A DNA stretch of 64,000 nucleotides from Bernardetia sp. ABR2-2B. Its GTDB lineage: Bacteria; Bacteroidota; Bacteroidia; Cytophagales; Bernardetiaceae. How positions within the stretch are numbered: position 1 is the stretch's first letter; each line of letters opens with the position of its first letter. The stretch is from positions 1,263,001 through 1,327,000 of the forward strand of contig NZ_CP147020.1 in assembly GCF_037126435.1 (NCBI RefSeq). The letters are read 5' to 3'. The notes beneath the pieces were generated by a model, which did not search any database, was not told the origin of the DNA, and saw only the letters and a program-made list of their open reading frames with translations. Made by a program: the position numbers and the translations under genes. Below are positions 26,564 through 35,140 of this stretch, piece by piece.

Positions 26564-27889
26564 TTATTTTACTCTAAAACCCATCTTTTGCATATCTTCC
26601 CAAAAAGTAGGATAAGATTTTTGTACTACCTCTGGACTTTCAATTGTAATTGGGAAAAGCAAAGCCAAAGGAGCAAAAGCCATCGCCATACGGTGGTCGT
26701 GATAGGTATGCAAAGGTTCAGTAGGTTCGTGAAGCTGACAAACAGGAATATGAAGTTCATTATCATTAATAATTTCTATTTCTGCACCAAATTTAGCAAG
26801 TTCTATTTTAAGAGCTGTAAGCCTATCTGTTTCTTTTATTTTCAGACTATGAAGCCCTGTCATATGTGCCTCTACTCCCAAAGCTGCACACAAAACAGCC
26901 ATTGTTTGTGCCAAATCTGGACAAGGAGTAAAATCATATTTAAAGGGAGAACGCTTAGAAGATGTTTTTTGTAAACGAACACCTTCTTTTTCATAATGAG
27001 TTTTGATTCCTAACCCTTTCATCATTTTTGCAATTCTATTATCTCCTTGCCACGACTGTTCTCTAAGTCCCTTTAAAAACAATTCAGACTTTGAACAAAT
27101 TGCAGCCATACTATACCAATAACTAGCAGCTGACCAATCCGATTCTATTTTATACTGATTAGGGCTATATTGTTGATGAGGAATAATAATTCTGTTTTCT
27201 GTCCAAGAATGTAAAATACCAAAATGTTGCATTAATTCTAAAGTCATTTTAATATAAGGTTCAGAAGAAACAGGAGGAATAATTTCTAATAAAATTCCTT
27301 TAGGTAGAAGAGGAGCAATCATCAAAACAGCCGAAATATACTGACTGCTTATATTTCCTTGAATAGAAATATTCTGTTGCTGTGACTCTGGACTAAAACC
27401 GTGTATAAAAAGTGGAGGAAAACCATCGTTTTTTTCATATGTTATCTGTGCGCCTAATTCACGAAGAGCCAAAACTAACTCTTTTATTGGTCGCTCGTGC
27501 ATTCTGTCTGTTCCCTTCAAAAGAGTAGGATGATTTTTTATCGTACAAAAAGCTGTCAAGAATCGCATTGTCGTTCCTGCATCTTGAACGTCTAAAGTCA
27601 AATCTAAAGAAATATTATCAGCCGTTCTTCCTTTTGCATTACTTCTAATATTTTCTTCTTGTTCTTCAATATCTCTAAACTTAGTTAATAATTGTTGGAG
27701 GATTTTTGTATCTCTAGCAGCCGAAAGGTTTATTAGAGAACATTTTTTTTCACAAAGAGCTTCTATAATTAAGGCTCGGTTGCTTTCACTTTTAGAAGAA
27801 GGCAAAGCAATTTCTCCATCAAGGATAATTTTTGGAGAGGAAATATCTAAAGAAGGCGAAACAAGAAAGGGAGAAGGCGAAACAGACAT
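26564..27889 (-). CDS. aroA: 3-phosphoshikimate 1-carboxyvinyltransferase
   Basis: 441 residues (EPSP synthase). It joins shikimate-3-phosphate and phosphoenolpyruvate in the shikimate pathway to aromatic amino acids. Seen: LPSSKSESNRALI at the start, DAGTTMRFLTAF, RMHERPIKELV, SSQYISAVLMIAPLL, KETDRLTALKIELAKFGAEI and YHDHRMAMAFAPLAL, all standard motifs. The Met at 27889 is preferred; one at 27916 would add nine residues. The gene stands alone between palindromic elements and a divergent OmpA-like gene. Confidence 0.94.
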   Translation of the reverse strand: MSVSPSPFLVSPSLDISSPKIILDGEIALPSSKSESNRALIIEALCEKKCSLINLSAARDTKILQQLLTKFRDIEEQEENIRSNAKGRTADNISLDLTLDVQDAGTTMRFLTAFCTIKNHPTLLKGTDRMHERPIKELVLALRELGAQITYEKNDGFPPLFIHGFSPESQQQNISIQGNISSQYISAVLMIAPLLPKGILLEIIPPVSSEPYIKMTLELMQHFGILHSWTENRIIIPHQQYSPNQYKIESDWSAASYWYSMAAICSKSELFLKGLREQSWQGDNRIAKMMKGLGIKTHYEKEGVRLQKTSSKRSPFKYDFTPCPDLAQTMAVLCAALGVEAHMTGLHSLKIKETDRLTALKIELAKFGAEIEIINDNELHIPVCQLHEPTEPLHTYHDHRMAMAFAPLALLFPITIESPEVVQKSYPTFWEDMQKMGFRVK

Positions 27890-28309
27890 ATAATTACTAG
27901 TTGTTAGTATAAGCAAGTCAATTTTTTAATGAAATTGTAATAGCGATTTTAATACAAAATAGTATAGAAATTTACTATAAATAAAATTCTCTTTTATACG
28001 AATACTGATTACAAAATCGTTTTTACTAGTTTGGGTAGGATTTTTATTATAATATAATACAAATAAAGTTCCTAAATTTTAGAGAAACAAGAACTCTGTT
28101 GTTTTTACTGGCTTTTGATAGAAAATATTTCTTTATTCTATGTCTATGTCTTGTCATTTTTTAGATTGACCTTTAAACAAATTGGCTCGTTTTGTGTTCT
28201 ACTAAGATATGATTTCAATCCAAAAGCAAATAGTTGTTTTTGTTATTTTAACTACATAAGAAATCATCATTTTTTTAACCTATTTTTTTATCAAACTTCA
28301 TTATTATTT
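27890..28309. other. Intergenic region between aroA and the OmpA-like gene
   Basis: 420 AT-rich bases. A candidate promoter for the plus-strand gene is TTG at 28166-28168, 18 bases, TCGTTTTG at 28187-28194 (one mismatch to TAnnTTTG). An open frame running into the next gene from 28115 has no coding character. Nothing else seen. Confidence 0.5.
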
Positions 28310-28999
28310 ATGAAAAACATTCAAACAAAATTTCAATCTGTATTAATTTATACACTTATTTTAGCTATTGCTTCATTTACGCTTCCTTCTTGTGCTTCTT
28401 GGAGTAATGCAGGTAAAGGTGCAGCTATTGGTGGTGCAGCAGGTGGTACGATTGGTGGTGTAGCTTCTAAGAAGAATCCAGCAGCAGGAGTTATTATTGG
28501 TGCAGTAGTTGGTGGTGCAGCAGGTGCAGCCATTGGCGCATATATGGACAAACAAGCAAAAGATATTGAAGAAGAAGTAGAAGGTGCTAAAGTTGAGCGT
28601 ATAGAAGAAGGCATTGATGTTACTTTTGATTCGGGTATTTTATTTGGTTTTGATAAATCTGATTTGAACAGTAACGCAAAAGAAAACATCGCAAAGTTAG
28701 GTAGAATATTAAATGAATATCCTGATACTCGTCTTACTATTCAAGGACATACAGATAATAAAGGTGATGACAATTACAATAGACAACTTTCTGCTAAGAG
28801 AGCTGATGCAGTTCGTGATTACTTGATTGCAAATGGCGTAAAAGGAGGTAGATTAAGCACTACTGCTTATGGAGAATCTGCTCCTGTTGCAACTAATGAA
28901 ACAGAAGCAGGAAGAGCGCAAAACCGTCGTGTTGAAGTTGTTATTGTAGCAAATAATGAATTGAAACGTAAAGCTGAAAAAGGAGAATTAGACAACTAA
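28310..28999 (+). CDS. OmpA-family lipoprotein with glycine zipper
   Basis: 229 residues. Seen: a signal segment with lipobox LPSC, then a Gly/Ala-rich glycine-zipper stretch (GAAIGGAAGGTIGGVASKK and GVIIGAVVGGAAGAAIGA), then a C-terminal OmpA peptidoglycan-binding domain (GILFGFDKSDLNSNA, LTIQGHTDNKGDD, NRQLSAKRADAVRDYL, NRRVEVVI). It is an outer-membrane lipoprotein that clamps the envelope to the cell wall. The start is set at 28310 because the lipobox then falls at the right distance. A hairpin follows. Confidence 0.88.
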   Translation: MKNIQTKFQSVLIYTLILAIASFTLPSCASWSNAGKGAAIGGAAGGTIGGVASKKNPAAGVIIGAVVGGAAGAAIGAYMDKQAKDIEEEVEGAKVERIEEGIDVTFDSGILFGFDKSDLNSNAKENIAKLGRILNEYPDTRLTIQGHTDNKGDDNYNRQLSAKRADAVRDYLIANGVKGGRLSTTAYGESAPVATNETEAGRAQNRRVEVVIVANNELKRKAEKGELDN

Positions 29000-29020
29000 T
29001 TTCCTTTATTTCATTGAAAG

Positions 29021-29069
29021 TAAAAACACTATTTTATCAATATAATTTTTGATAGAGTGGTGTTTTTTT
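29021..29069 (+). terminator. Probable terminator of the OmpA-like gene
   Basis: Imperfect hairpin: AAAAACAC plus TTTTATCA on the left (29022-29039) against TGATAGAGTGGTGTTTTT on the right (29050-29068), ending in a T run. Confidence 0.6.
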
Positions 29070-29233
29070 ATGTCTAATGAGTTATTAAAATATTATTTTA
29101 TCTTAATATTTGTATTTATTATCAAAATTTTTAACAAAATTAATTATACTTAAACTTTGATAGTTGCAATTTTAATAAAGTAAAGACTACATTTGATTTC
29201 AAATCAATTTACAATTTAACCCAATTTATTTAC

Positions 29234-29887
29234 ATGTTACGTATCAATTCAAACTTTGTGTCTTTTGCTTTATTTTTTATTTCAATGTTTATTTGCTCAT
29301 CTTCTTTCGGACAGTTAGATAAAGGGACTTTCATAATAAATGAAAGCTTTACTTTTGATACTGATAATACTGAATATAATATAGATGATTACTCCTCCGA
29401 CAATAAAAGCATAAGATATAATTCAACGACTTTATTTGGTTATGTATTCAAAGAAAATCAAGAAGTAGGAATACTATTATCTTTAGAAATGCAAAAGCAT
29501 CTACGTGAAACGAGTTTTCAAGATAATACGACAAAGGAAGAGCGTATTACCAAAGGCTATGGAATAGGAGTTTATTATAAAAAGTATATACGTATAATGG
29601 AAAAACTTTCGTTTTTTGTATCTCCTCAATTAGACTATTTAAAAAGGAATTCAAAGACAGAAGACGAACGCTCTAATCCACAAATAAGTGAATCTAATTC
29701 ACATAAATTAGGTGCAAATATTTATACAGGACTTTTGTATCATCCTACCAAACGATTTGGGTTAAGTATGAACTTAATTGGAACAGGTATCAATTATTAT
29801 TCGACTAGAGAAGCAAATAGGAAAGACAATTCACTTAACACATATAGCATTGCTAGTCCTAATTTAGGAATACAATTTATGTTTTAA
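29234..29887 (+). CDS. Outer-membrane beta-barrel protein
   Basis: 217 residues, not assigned to a named family. Seen: a signal peptide (FVSFALFFISMFICSSSFGQ), then alternating amphipathic strands (for example KSIRYNSTTLFGYVFKENQ, GIGVYYKKYIRIM, KLGANIYTGLLYHPTKRFG) and the final strand ending LGIQFMF with a terminal Phe, which is the usual end of a barrel recognised by the BAM complex. About eight strands would fit the size. It probably has its own promoter, as a hairpin separates it from the OmpA-type gene. Confidence 0.7.
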   Translation: MLRINSNFVSFALFFISMFICSSSFGQLDKGTFIINESFTFDTDNTEYNIDDYSSDNKSIRYNSTTLFGYVFKENQEVGILLSLEMQKHLRETSFQDNTTKEERITKGYGIGVYYKKYIRIMEKLSFFVSPQLDYLKRNSKTEDERSNPQISESNSHKLGANIYTGLLYHPTKRFGLSMNLIGTGINYYSTREANRKDNSLNTYSIASPNLGIQFMF

Positions 29888-29905
29888 GAAAAATTATTAA
29901 AAAAG

Positions 29906-29947
29906 AAAAAACCATTCTATCAATTATTTTGAATAGAATGGTTTTTT
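29906..29947 (+). terminator. Intrinsic terminator of the beta-barrel gene
   Basis: Perfect 15-base arms (29906-29920 and 29933-29947) with a 12-base loop and a final T run. Confidence 0.85.
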
Positions 29948-30004
29948 GATTTTGAGTATTTTTAAAACAATGCTAGTCTAAAAAAGTAGGTTAAAATTTT
30001 ATTT

Positions 30005-30838
30005 TTAGTCTGTGTTTTCTATTTGGAGATAATTTTTTCTAGCTAAAATTTTCCCTGTATAATTTCTTTCTATACTTTTTGCAATTCCTATTTCTTTTTT
30101 GTCTTTGGTATAATAATGTATTTCTGTAAATTGTGCAGCCCAAGCAAGGGCAAAAAGAAAGGGTTTGGTGTTTTCATAGGATTTAGAAGCTAGTTCTTGT
30201 TTTATAATTTCTCCGTTCTTCAAATGAAGATTCAAACATAAATCTGTTTGTTTGAAAGAAAAATCTAAGTTTTTTTTCTTGATATATTCTATTTTTTGTA
30301 TTTCGTAATAGGAATAAAATTTATCGTTTTGTAATTCAATTCCTGTTTCTAATACTTTTACAGTATTTTTATAAACTCTTAAAAATTTTCTAATCAACTT
30401 ACTTTCTTCTAATTTTTCAATAACAGTAAATAAAACAATACCAGACATAGGAACAGCTAAAAAAACTAAACCTCCAATCCAATTATTTATATTTATACTC
30501 AATGTAAACAGAACAACTGGAATGATAAAAAGTAAGTACAAAAAATTAATATTACTATTTCCAATTTCAAAAATTAATTTGTCATCACTATTCTTTCCTC
30601 TTACTTTCTTTTTAGCTCTTAAAGTTGGAATAGGAGTAGGGACAAATCCCAATGTTTCTCTCTGATTGCAATGCTGTGTGTCCATATACTCCCAGCTTTC
30701 CTTCAAAAAAACAGACTGACAAGCACTACAAAAAATAACCTCATCATTTGATTTTATTGTATCGCCTGTAACGGAATCTTGTCTTCCTATGATGTGGGAG
30801 TGATTCTTTGGGTTTAATTTGTGGGTGTTGTAGTTCAT
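30005..30838 (-). CDS. RING/U-box-like zinc-finger membrane protein (paralogue 1)
   Basis: 277 residues, no named family known to me. Seen in order: a head of about 60 residues with D21-x2-T-G-D, DEVIFC37-x2-C40, W49 and H56-C57, reading like a prokaryotic RING/U-box treble clef whose first Cys pair is replaced by D and T/G; two membrane helices (about residues 95-145); and a soluble tail (VKVLETGIELQNDKFYSYYEIQKIEYI) that looks PH-like. The array order on the minus strand is paralogue 3, 2, 1; this is the last gene, 9 bases after paralogue 2. A signalling or membrane quality-control role is possible but unproven. Confidence 0.65.
   Translation of the reverse strand: MNYNTHKLNPKNHSHIIGRQDSVTGDTIKSNDEVIFCSACQSVFLKESWEYMDTQHCNQRETLGFVPTPIPTLRAKKKVRGKNSDDKLIFEIGNSNINFLYLLFIIPVVLFTLSININNWIGGLVFLAVPMSGIVLFTVIEKLEESKLIRKFLRVYKNTVKVLETGIELQNDKFYSYYEIQKIEYIKKKNLDFSFKQTDLCLNLHLKNGEIIKQELASKSYENTKPFLFALAWAAQFTEIHYYTKDKKEIGIAKSIERNYTGKILARKNYLQIENTD
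30650..30838 (-). repeat. Conserved 5' module, copy 1
   Basis: The first 190 or so bases of this gene are nearly identical to those at 31480-31675 and 32300-32493, including most synonymous sites, while the rest of each gene is strongly diverged. Confidence 0.7.
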
Positions 30839-30847
30839 GTATCTTTT

Positions 30848-31675
30848 TTAATAAAAAGGTATTTTATCAGTTAAAATTATATTTCCTTCGTATTTTCTTA
30901 TCTCTTCTTTCAAAAACTGATGTTCTTTTACATCCTCCAAATAAAAAATGACTTCTGTAAACTTTGAAGCTTTCATTAAACTATCCAAAAACTCAACATT
31001 ATGAGAATAGTTGATTTTTAAATCTAAATCGATTTCTTTTAAGTTATTGTGTAAATAAATTCGAATTTTATTAGAGGTGTTTGAATTAGATAAAAATGGA
31101 ATAAATTTCTTATTTGCTTTATAAATTATGCTAGTGATTTCTTTCCATTTATAAACCTGACCAAATAAAACCAATTTATCTTCATAAATCTGAATCATTT
31201 TTGTAGTAGTATTCTGCTTTTTTAGCTTTACAATTATGACAGACATTGCAACTACAAATCCTACTTCTAAGATACTTAAAATAGTTATTATAATTCTTAA
31301 CTCTTTTGTTCCTATTTTTAAATTGAATAACTCAGATATACAAAATCCAAAAAAAATAAGACTAAAAATGATAAGGTAAGATAATATGAATAAAGTTTTA
31401 CGCACCTTTCTATGTTTAGCAATCTCAAAAAGTAAAGCATTTCTTTTTCTAGCCTTAATTATTTCGTCTTGAACAGGAACAAACTTAAGCGTTTCACTCT
31501 GATTGCAATGTTCTTTGTTCATATACTCCCAACTTTCCTTCAAAAAAACAGACTGACAAGCACTACAAAAAACAACCTCATCATTTGATTTTATTGTATC
31601 GCCTGTAACGGAATCTTGTCTTCCTATTATGTGGGAGTGATTTTGAGAGTTTAATTTGTGGGTGTTGTAGTTCAT
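30848..31675 (-). CDS. RING/U-box-like zinc-finger membrane protein (paralogue 2)
   Basis: 275 residues with the same plan as its neighbours. The head differs from paralogue 1 by only a few residues (C37-x2-C40, W49, H56-C57 kept), followed by a Lys-rich linker, two membrane helices (about residues 88-145) and a soluble tail with LVLFGQVYKWKEITSIIYK, resembling the start of a PH-like sheet. Its ATG overlaps the stop of paralogue 3 by one base (TAATG arrangement), implying translational coupling. The tail shares little identity with paralogue 1, so the head and the rest have different histories or constraints. Confidence 0.65.
   Translation of the reverse strand: MNYNTHKLNSQNHSHIIGRQDSVTGDTIKSNDEVVFCSACQSVFLKESWEYMNKEHCNQSETLKFVPVQDEIIKARKRNALLFEIAKHRKVRKTLFILSYLIIFSLIFFGFCISELFNLKIGTKELRIIITILSILEVGFVVAMSVIIVKLKKQNTTTKMIQIYEDKLVLFGQVYKWKEITSIIYKANKKFIPFLSNSNTSNKIRIYLHNNLKEIDLDLKINYSHNVEFLDSLMKASKFTEVIFYLEDVKEHQFLKEEIRKYEGNIILTDKIPFY
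31480..31675 (-). repeat. Conserved 5' module, copy 2
   Basis: Near-identical DNA to copies 1 and 3 over the coding start of the gene, compatible with recent duplication or gene conversion. Confidence 0.7.
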
Positions 31676-32493
31676 TAGTTATACTTAATTAAGAGTGATT
31701 TTGTCAAAACTACGTTTCCTGTAGATTCTTTTTTCTTCTCTTCTATAAATTTATATTCCTTCTCATCATTAGTACAAAAAGTAACTTTCGTAAGCTCAGA
31801 AACCTGTATTAAATTTTCTAGAAAGTCTATATTATCAGGATAACGGTTTGTTGATTCTAGTGAAAAGTGTCGCTCTAAGTCATTTACATGGATACGAATA
31901 TTATTAATATAATCTCTTTGATAAGGATTTCCTTTAAGGTTGCTCTCTGATTTATAAACTACATATTCTACTTCCGTCCATTTGTATCTCGTTTTATAGA
32001 GTGCAAACCCATTTTTTTGTAACTCAAGCCACGCATTTTTCTTCATTGACTTTCTCTGTATGTTTAACAAAAATATCAAAGTGCCAAAAAACATTTCAAA
32101 CCCTAGCATAACTAGCACCAAATCTAAATCCCAATTTTTTAAAAGCTCATTAACCATAAAACTACCAAAGAAAACACACAAGCAAGAAAGCATAAACATT
32201 ATACCTATAATATTAAGTGTTTGCTCGGCTGGAAATGGAATGCGAAGAAAGGAATCCTCTTTCTTTTTAGCCTTAATTTCTTTTGCTTGAACAGGAACAA
32301 ACCCCAATGTTTCTCTCTGATTGCAATGCTGTGTGTCCATATACTTCCAGCTTTCCACCAAAAAAACAGACTGACAAGCACTACAAAAAACAACTTCATC
32401 ATTTGCTTTTATTGTATCGCCTGTAATAGAATCTTGCCTTCCTATGATGTGGGAGTGATTCTTTGGGTTTAATTTGTGGCTGTTGTAGTTCAT
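31675..32493 (-). CDS. RING/U-box-like zinc-finger membrane protein (paralogue 3)
   Basis: 272 residues, first gene of the three-gene array. Head as in the others (D21, T24-G25-D26, C37-x2-C40, W49, H56-C57), two membrane helices (about residues 90-145), and the PH-like tail FALYKTRYKWTEVEYVVYK. The start at 32493 is chosen because the paralogues begin with the same MNYN; an in-frame Met 39 bases upstream lacks support. A fourth, more distant paralogue lies at 37705-38607, beyond the TonB receptor and thyA. Confidence 0.65.
   Translation of the reverse strand: MNYNSHKLNPKNHSHIIGRQDSITGDTIKANDEVVFCSACQSVFLVESWKYMDTQHCNQRETLGFVPVQAKEIKAKKKEDSFLRIPFPAEQTLNIIGIMFMLSCLCVFFGSFMVNELLKNWDLDLVLVMLGFEMFFGTLIFLLNIQRKSMKKNAWLELQKNGFALYKTRYKWTEVEYVVYKSESNLKGNPYQRDYINNIRIHVNDLERHFSLESTNRYPDNIDFLENLIQVSELTKVTFCTNDEKEYKFIEEKKKESTGNVVLTKSLLIKYN
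32300..32493 (-). repeat. Conserved 5' module, copy 3
   Basis: Third near-identical copy, with slightly more differences (for example AATTTGTGGC for AATTTGTGGG near the start). Confidence 0.7.
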
Positions 32494-32633
32494 TGAAAGA
32501 AAAATAATGAGATTTTTGAAGTTTGAAATCAAATATAGTTTGAATATTTGTTTTCACGTTAAAATCAAATAAAAGATTTCTAAATCCTGTTTTTTATAGC
32601 GAAATTTGCAAAAAACGCATAAAATACCAGCAA

Positions 32634-35057
32634 ATGAAAACCTGTATTCTAAAAACAACCTTGATACTTTTCAGTATCTTTTTTTTTACTCAAAATAATG
32701 TCTATTCTCAGTTTATTGAAGTCTTAGATGCTTCTACTTTGCAGCCTTTAGAGGGTGTTTCTATTTATAATAAAGAACAACAATCTGTCATTACTAACTT
32801 TCGTGGCAAAGCCAACTTGAATATTTTTGCTCCTACTGATACACTTTATCTTCGTTATTATGGCTATAACAATAAAAAAATAGCTAAAACTGATGCAGCA
32901 GGAATAATTCTCATTTCTGAAAAAATATTTGAAACCGAGCAAGTTGTAGTTTCGGCAAACAAATGGGAGCAAGACAAAAAAGAAATTCCGAACGAGATTG
33001 TAAAAGTTTCTCAAAAAGAAATTGCTTTTCAAAACCCTCAAACTTCAGCAGATTTATTAGCTCAAACAGGACAAGTCTATGTTCAGAAAAGCCAAATGGG
33101 TGGAGGAAGTCCGATGTTTAGAGGTTTCAATGCCAATTCAGTTCTGATTGTCGTTGATGGTGTTCGAATGAATAATGCCATTTATCGCTCTGGAAATCTT
33201 CAAAATATTATTAGTCTTGATGCAAGTGCAATGGAAGAGGTAGAAGTCATCTTTGGTCCAGGTTCAGTCATGTATGGAAGTGATGCACTTGGTGGCGTAA
33301 TGGATTTTCATACTAAAAAGGCTCGTTTTGCGACAGAAGAAAACCTACTTTTCGGTGGAAGTGGTTTTGTGCGTTATGGCTCTGCCAACGGAGAAAAAAC
33401 AGGAAATCTAACACTCAATATTGCAGGAAGAAAGTTAGCTAGTCTTACAACCTTTACTTTTACAGATTTTGATGACTTGCGTGTTGGAGGCATTCGTCTT
33501 GATGGAGAAGCTTATCAAAACTGGGGAAAAAGATTAGAGTACGTAGAAAGAATAAACGGAAAAGATAGCGTCGTTCGTAATTCAAATCCTCTTATTCAAA
33601 AACAATCTGGTTATTCGCAATGGAATTTAATGCAAAAACTGACCTATCAAATTTCAGATGATTTACAAGCAGAATATGCTTTTCATTACACTTCTTCGTC
33701 TGACATTCCTCGTTACGACCGTTTGATACAGAAGCGTGATGGCAAATTGCGTTTTGCAGAGTGGTATTATGGTCGTCAGTTTTGGATGATGAATTATGGA
33801 AAATTAACTTGGTATGCAAAAAAGAAAGCCTTTGATGCAATGCGTGTACTTGTTGCAAATCAGCAAGTAGAAGAATCTCGCCACAACCGTCGTTTTGGTA
33901 ATGACTGGCTAGGTTCTCGCACCGAAAATGTTAGTATGACTTCTTTTAATATTGATTTTGATAAAGACTTGAAAGACGATAAAAAACATCAAATTTTCTA
34001 CGGAATTGATTTTAATTATAATGATGTAAATTCTTCAGCAACACAAAAAAATATTGTCAATAATGAAGAACGTCCGTTAGATACTCGCTACCCAGATGGA
34101 GGAAGTACGATGGCAATGGCAGCTATTTATTTCAATTATAAATGGAATTTTTCAGAGAAAATGACAGCAACAGCAGGTGCACGTTATACACAGATTTGGA
34201 CAAGCGCAAAGTTTGATAATAAAGAGTTTTTCGACTTTCCTTTTGATGAAGCAAATGTAAATACAGGCGCATTGAATGGAAGTGTGGGGCTTACTTATCG
34301 CCCTGCTGATTCTTGGCAACTTAATGCAAATATTTCCTCTGGCTTTCGTGCGCCAAACGTAGATGACTTAGGAAAAGTATTTGATTCTCAACCGGGGTCT
34401 GTGGTTGTTCCTAATCCAAATCTTTCACCAGCTTACACGTATAATGCTGAAATTGGAGTTTCAAAGACATTTTTGGAGCGTGTCAGAGTTTCTGCAACAG
34501 GATATTATACCATATTAAACGATGCTATGGTTTTACGTCCTTCTACATTCAATGGACAAGATTCTATTGTTTATGATGGTCTTCTTAGTGGTGTAGTTTC
34601 TTATCAAAATACAGATATTGGTTATATTTATGGTCTTAGTTCGCAGATTGAAGCATCAATTACAGACAAATTCAAATTCAAAACTACCTTTAATTATGTT
34701 TATGGATTTGATGATAAAGCTGAAATACGCCTTCCAGATACGCCTCCTTCTTTTGGTTTGGTTTCACTAAAATATCAATATAAGCGTTTCAAAGTAGAAG
34801 GATTTGTAAATTATCAATTCAAAAGTGTTGATTTTGATAAAATGTCGCCAGAAGACCAAGGAGATACTATTTTCTATCCTGAAAATTTTATTCCTTCGTG
34901 GTGGACTTTGAATCTTCGTTCTAGTTATCAAATCAATAAAACATTTAGTGCCAATCTAAGTGGAGAAAATATTTTAGATAAATACTATCAATCGTATGGT
35001 TCTGGAATTGGTGGTGCAGGAAGAAATTTTGTTTTAGCTTTGAGAGCTAATTTTTAA
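32634..35057 (+). CDS. TonB-dependent outer-membrane receptor
   Basis: 807 residues. Seen: a signal peptide, a CarboxypepD-regulatory-like beta domain (FIEVLDASTLQPLEGVSIYN, LRYYGYNNKKI), the plug domain (SADLLAQTGQVYVQKSQMGGG, RGFNANSVLIVVDGVRMNNAIYRSG, VEVIFGPGSVMYGSDALGG) and a long 22-strand-type barrel ending ENILDKYYQSYGSGIGGAGRNF and VLALRANF. It imports a large or scarce ligand across the outer membrane using TonB energy. The lack of a SusD partner nearby suggests a metal-chelate or cobalamin-type receptor more than a glycan system, but the ligand is unknown. A palindrome or terminator follows. Confidence 0.92.
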   Translation: MKTCILKTTLILFSIFFFTQNNVYSQFIEVLDASTLQPLEGVSIYNKEQQSVITNFRGKANLNIFAPTDTLYLRYYGYNNKKIAKTDAAGIILISEKIFETEQVVVSANKWEQDKKEIPNEIVKVSQKEIAFQNPQTSADLLAQTGQVYVQKSQMGGGSPMFRGFNANSVLIVVDGVRMNNAIYRSGNLQNIISLDASAMEEVEVIFGPGSVMYGSDALGGVMDFHTKKARFATEENLLFGGSGFVRYGSANGEKTGNLTLNIAGRKLASLTTFTFTDFDDLRVGGIRLDGEAYQNWGKRLEYVERINGKDSVVRNSNPLIQKQSGYSQWNLMQKLTYQISDDLQAEYAFHYTSSSDIPRYDRLIQKRDGKLRFAEWYYGRQFWMMNYGKLTWYAKKKAFDAMRVLVANQQVEESRHNRRFGNDWLGSRTENVSMTSFNIDFDKDLKDDKKHQIFYGIDFNYNDVNSSATQKNIVNNEERPLDTRYPDGGSTMAMAAIYFNYKWNFSEKMTATAGARYTQIWTSAKFDNKEFFDFPFDEANVNTGALNGSVGLTYRPADSWQLNANISSGFRAPNVDDLGKVFDSQPGSVVVPNPNLSPAYTYNAEIGVSKTFLERVRVSATGYYTILNDAMVLRPSTFNGQDSIVYDGLLSGVVSYQNTDIGYIYGLSSQIEASITDKFKFKTTFNYVYGFDDKAEIRLPDTPPSFGLVSLKYQYKRFKVEGFVNYQFKSVDFDKMSPEDQGDTIFYPENFIPSWWTLNLRSSYQINKTFSANLSGENILDKYYQSYGSGIGGAGRNFVLALRANF

Positions 35058-35074
35058 TTTGATTTTAATGATTT

Positions 35075-35107
35075 CTGGTTCAAGTGTCGCCGCTTGAACC
35101 AGTTTTT
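35075..35107 (+). terminator. Palindromic element and probable terminator of the TonB receptor gene
   Basis: Arms CTGGTTCAAGTG (35075-35086) and CGCTTGAACCAG (35091-35102) around TCGC, followed by five T. A related palindrome, TTCAAGCG-TCCT-CACTTGAA, occurs at 57127-57146, so this is also a member of a dispersed repeat set. Confidence 0.65.
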
Positions 35108-35140
35108 ATAAAAAAAGTGATTTATCTTAAAAATCTTCAA

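Noticed and set aside
28115-28309. In-frame extension of the OmpA-type gene upstream of 28310
   Set aside because: It has no coding character, lacks a signal peptide at its start and would bury the true lipobox; the candidate promoter lies inside it.
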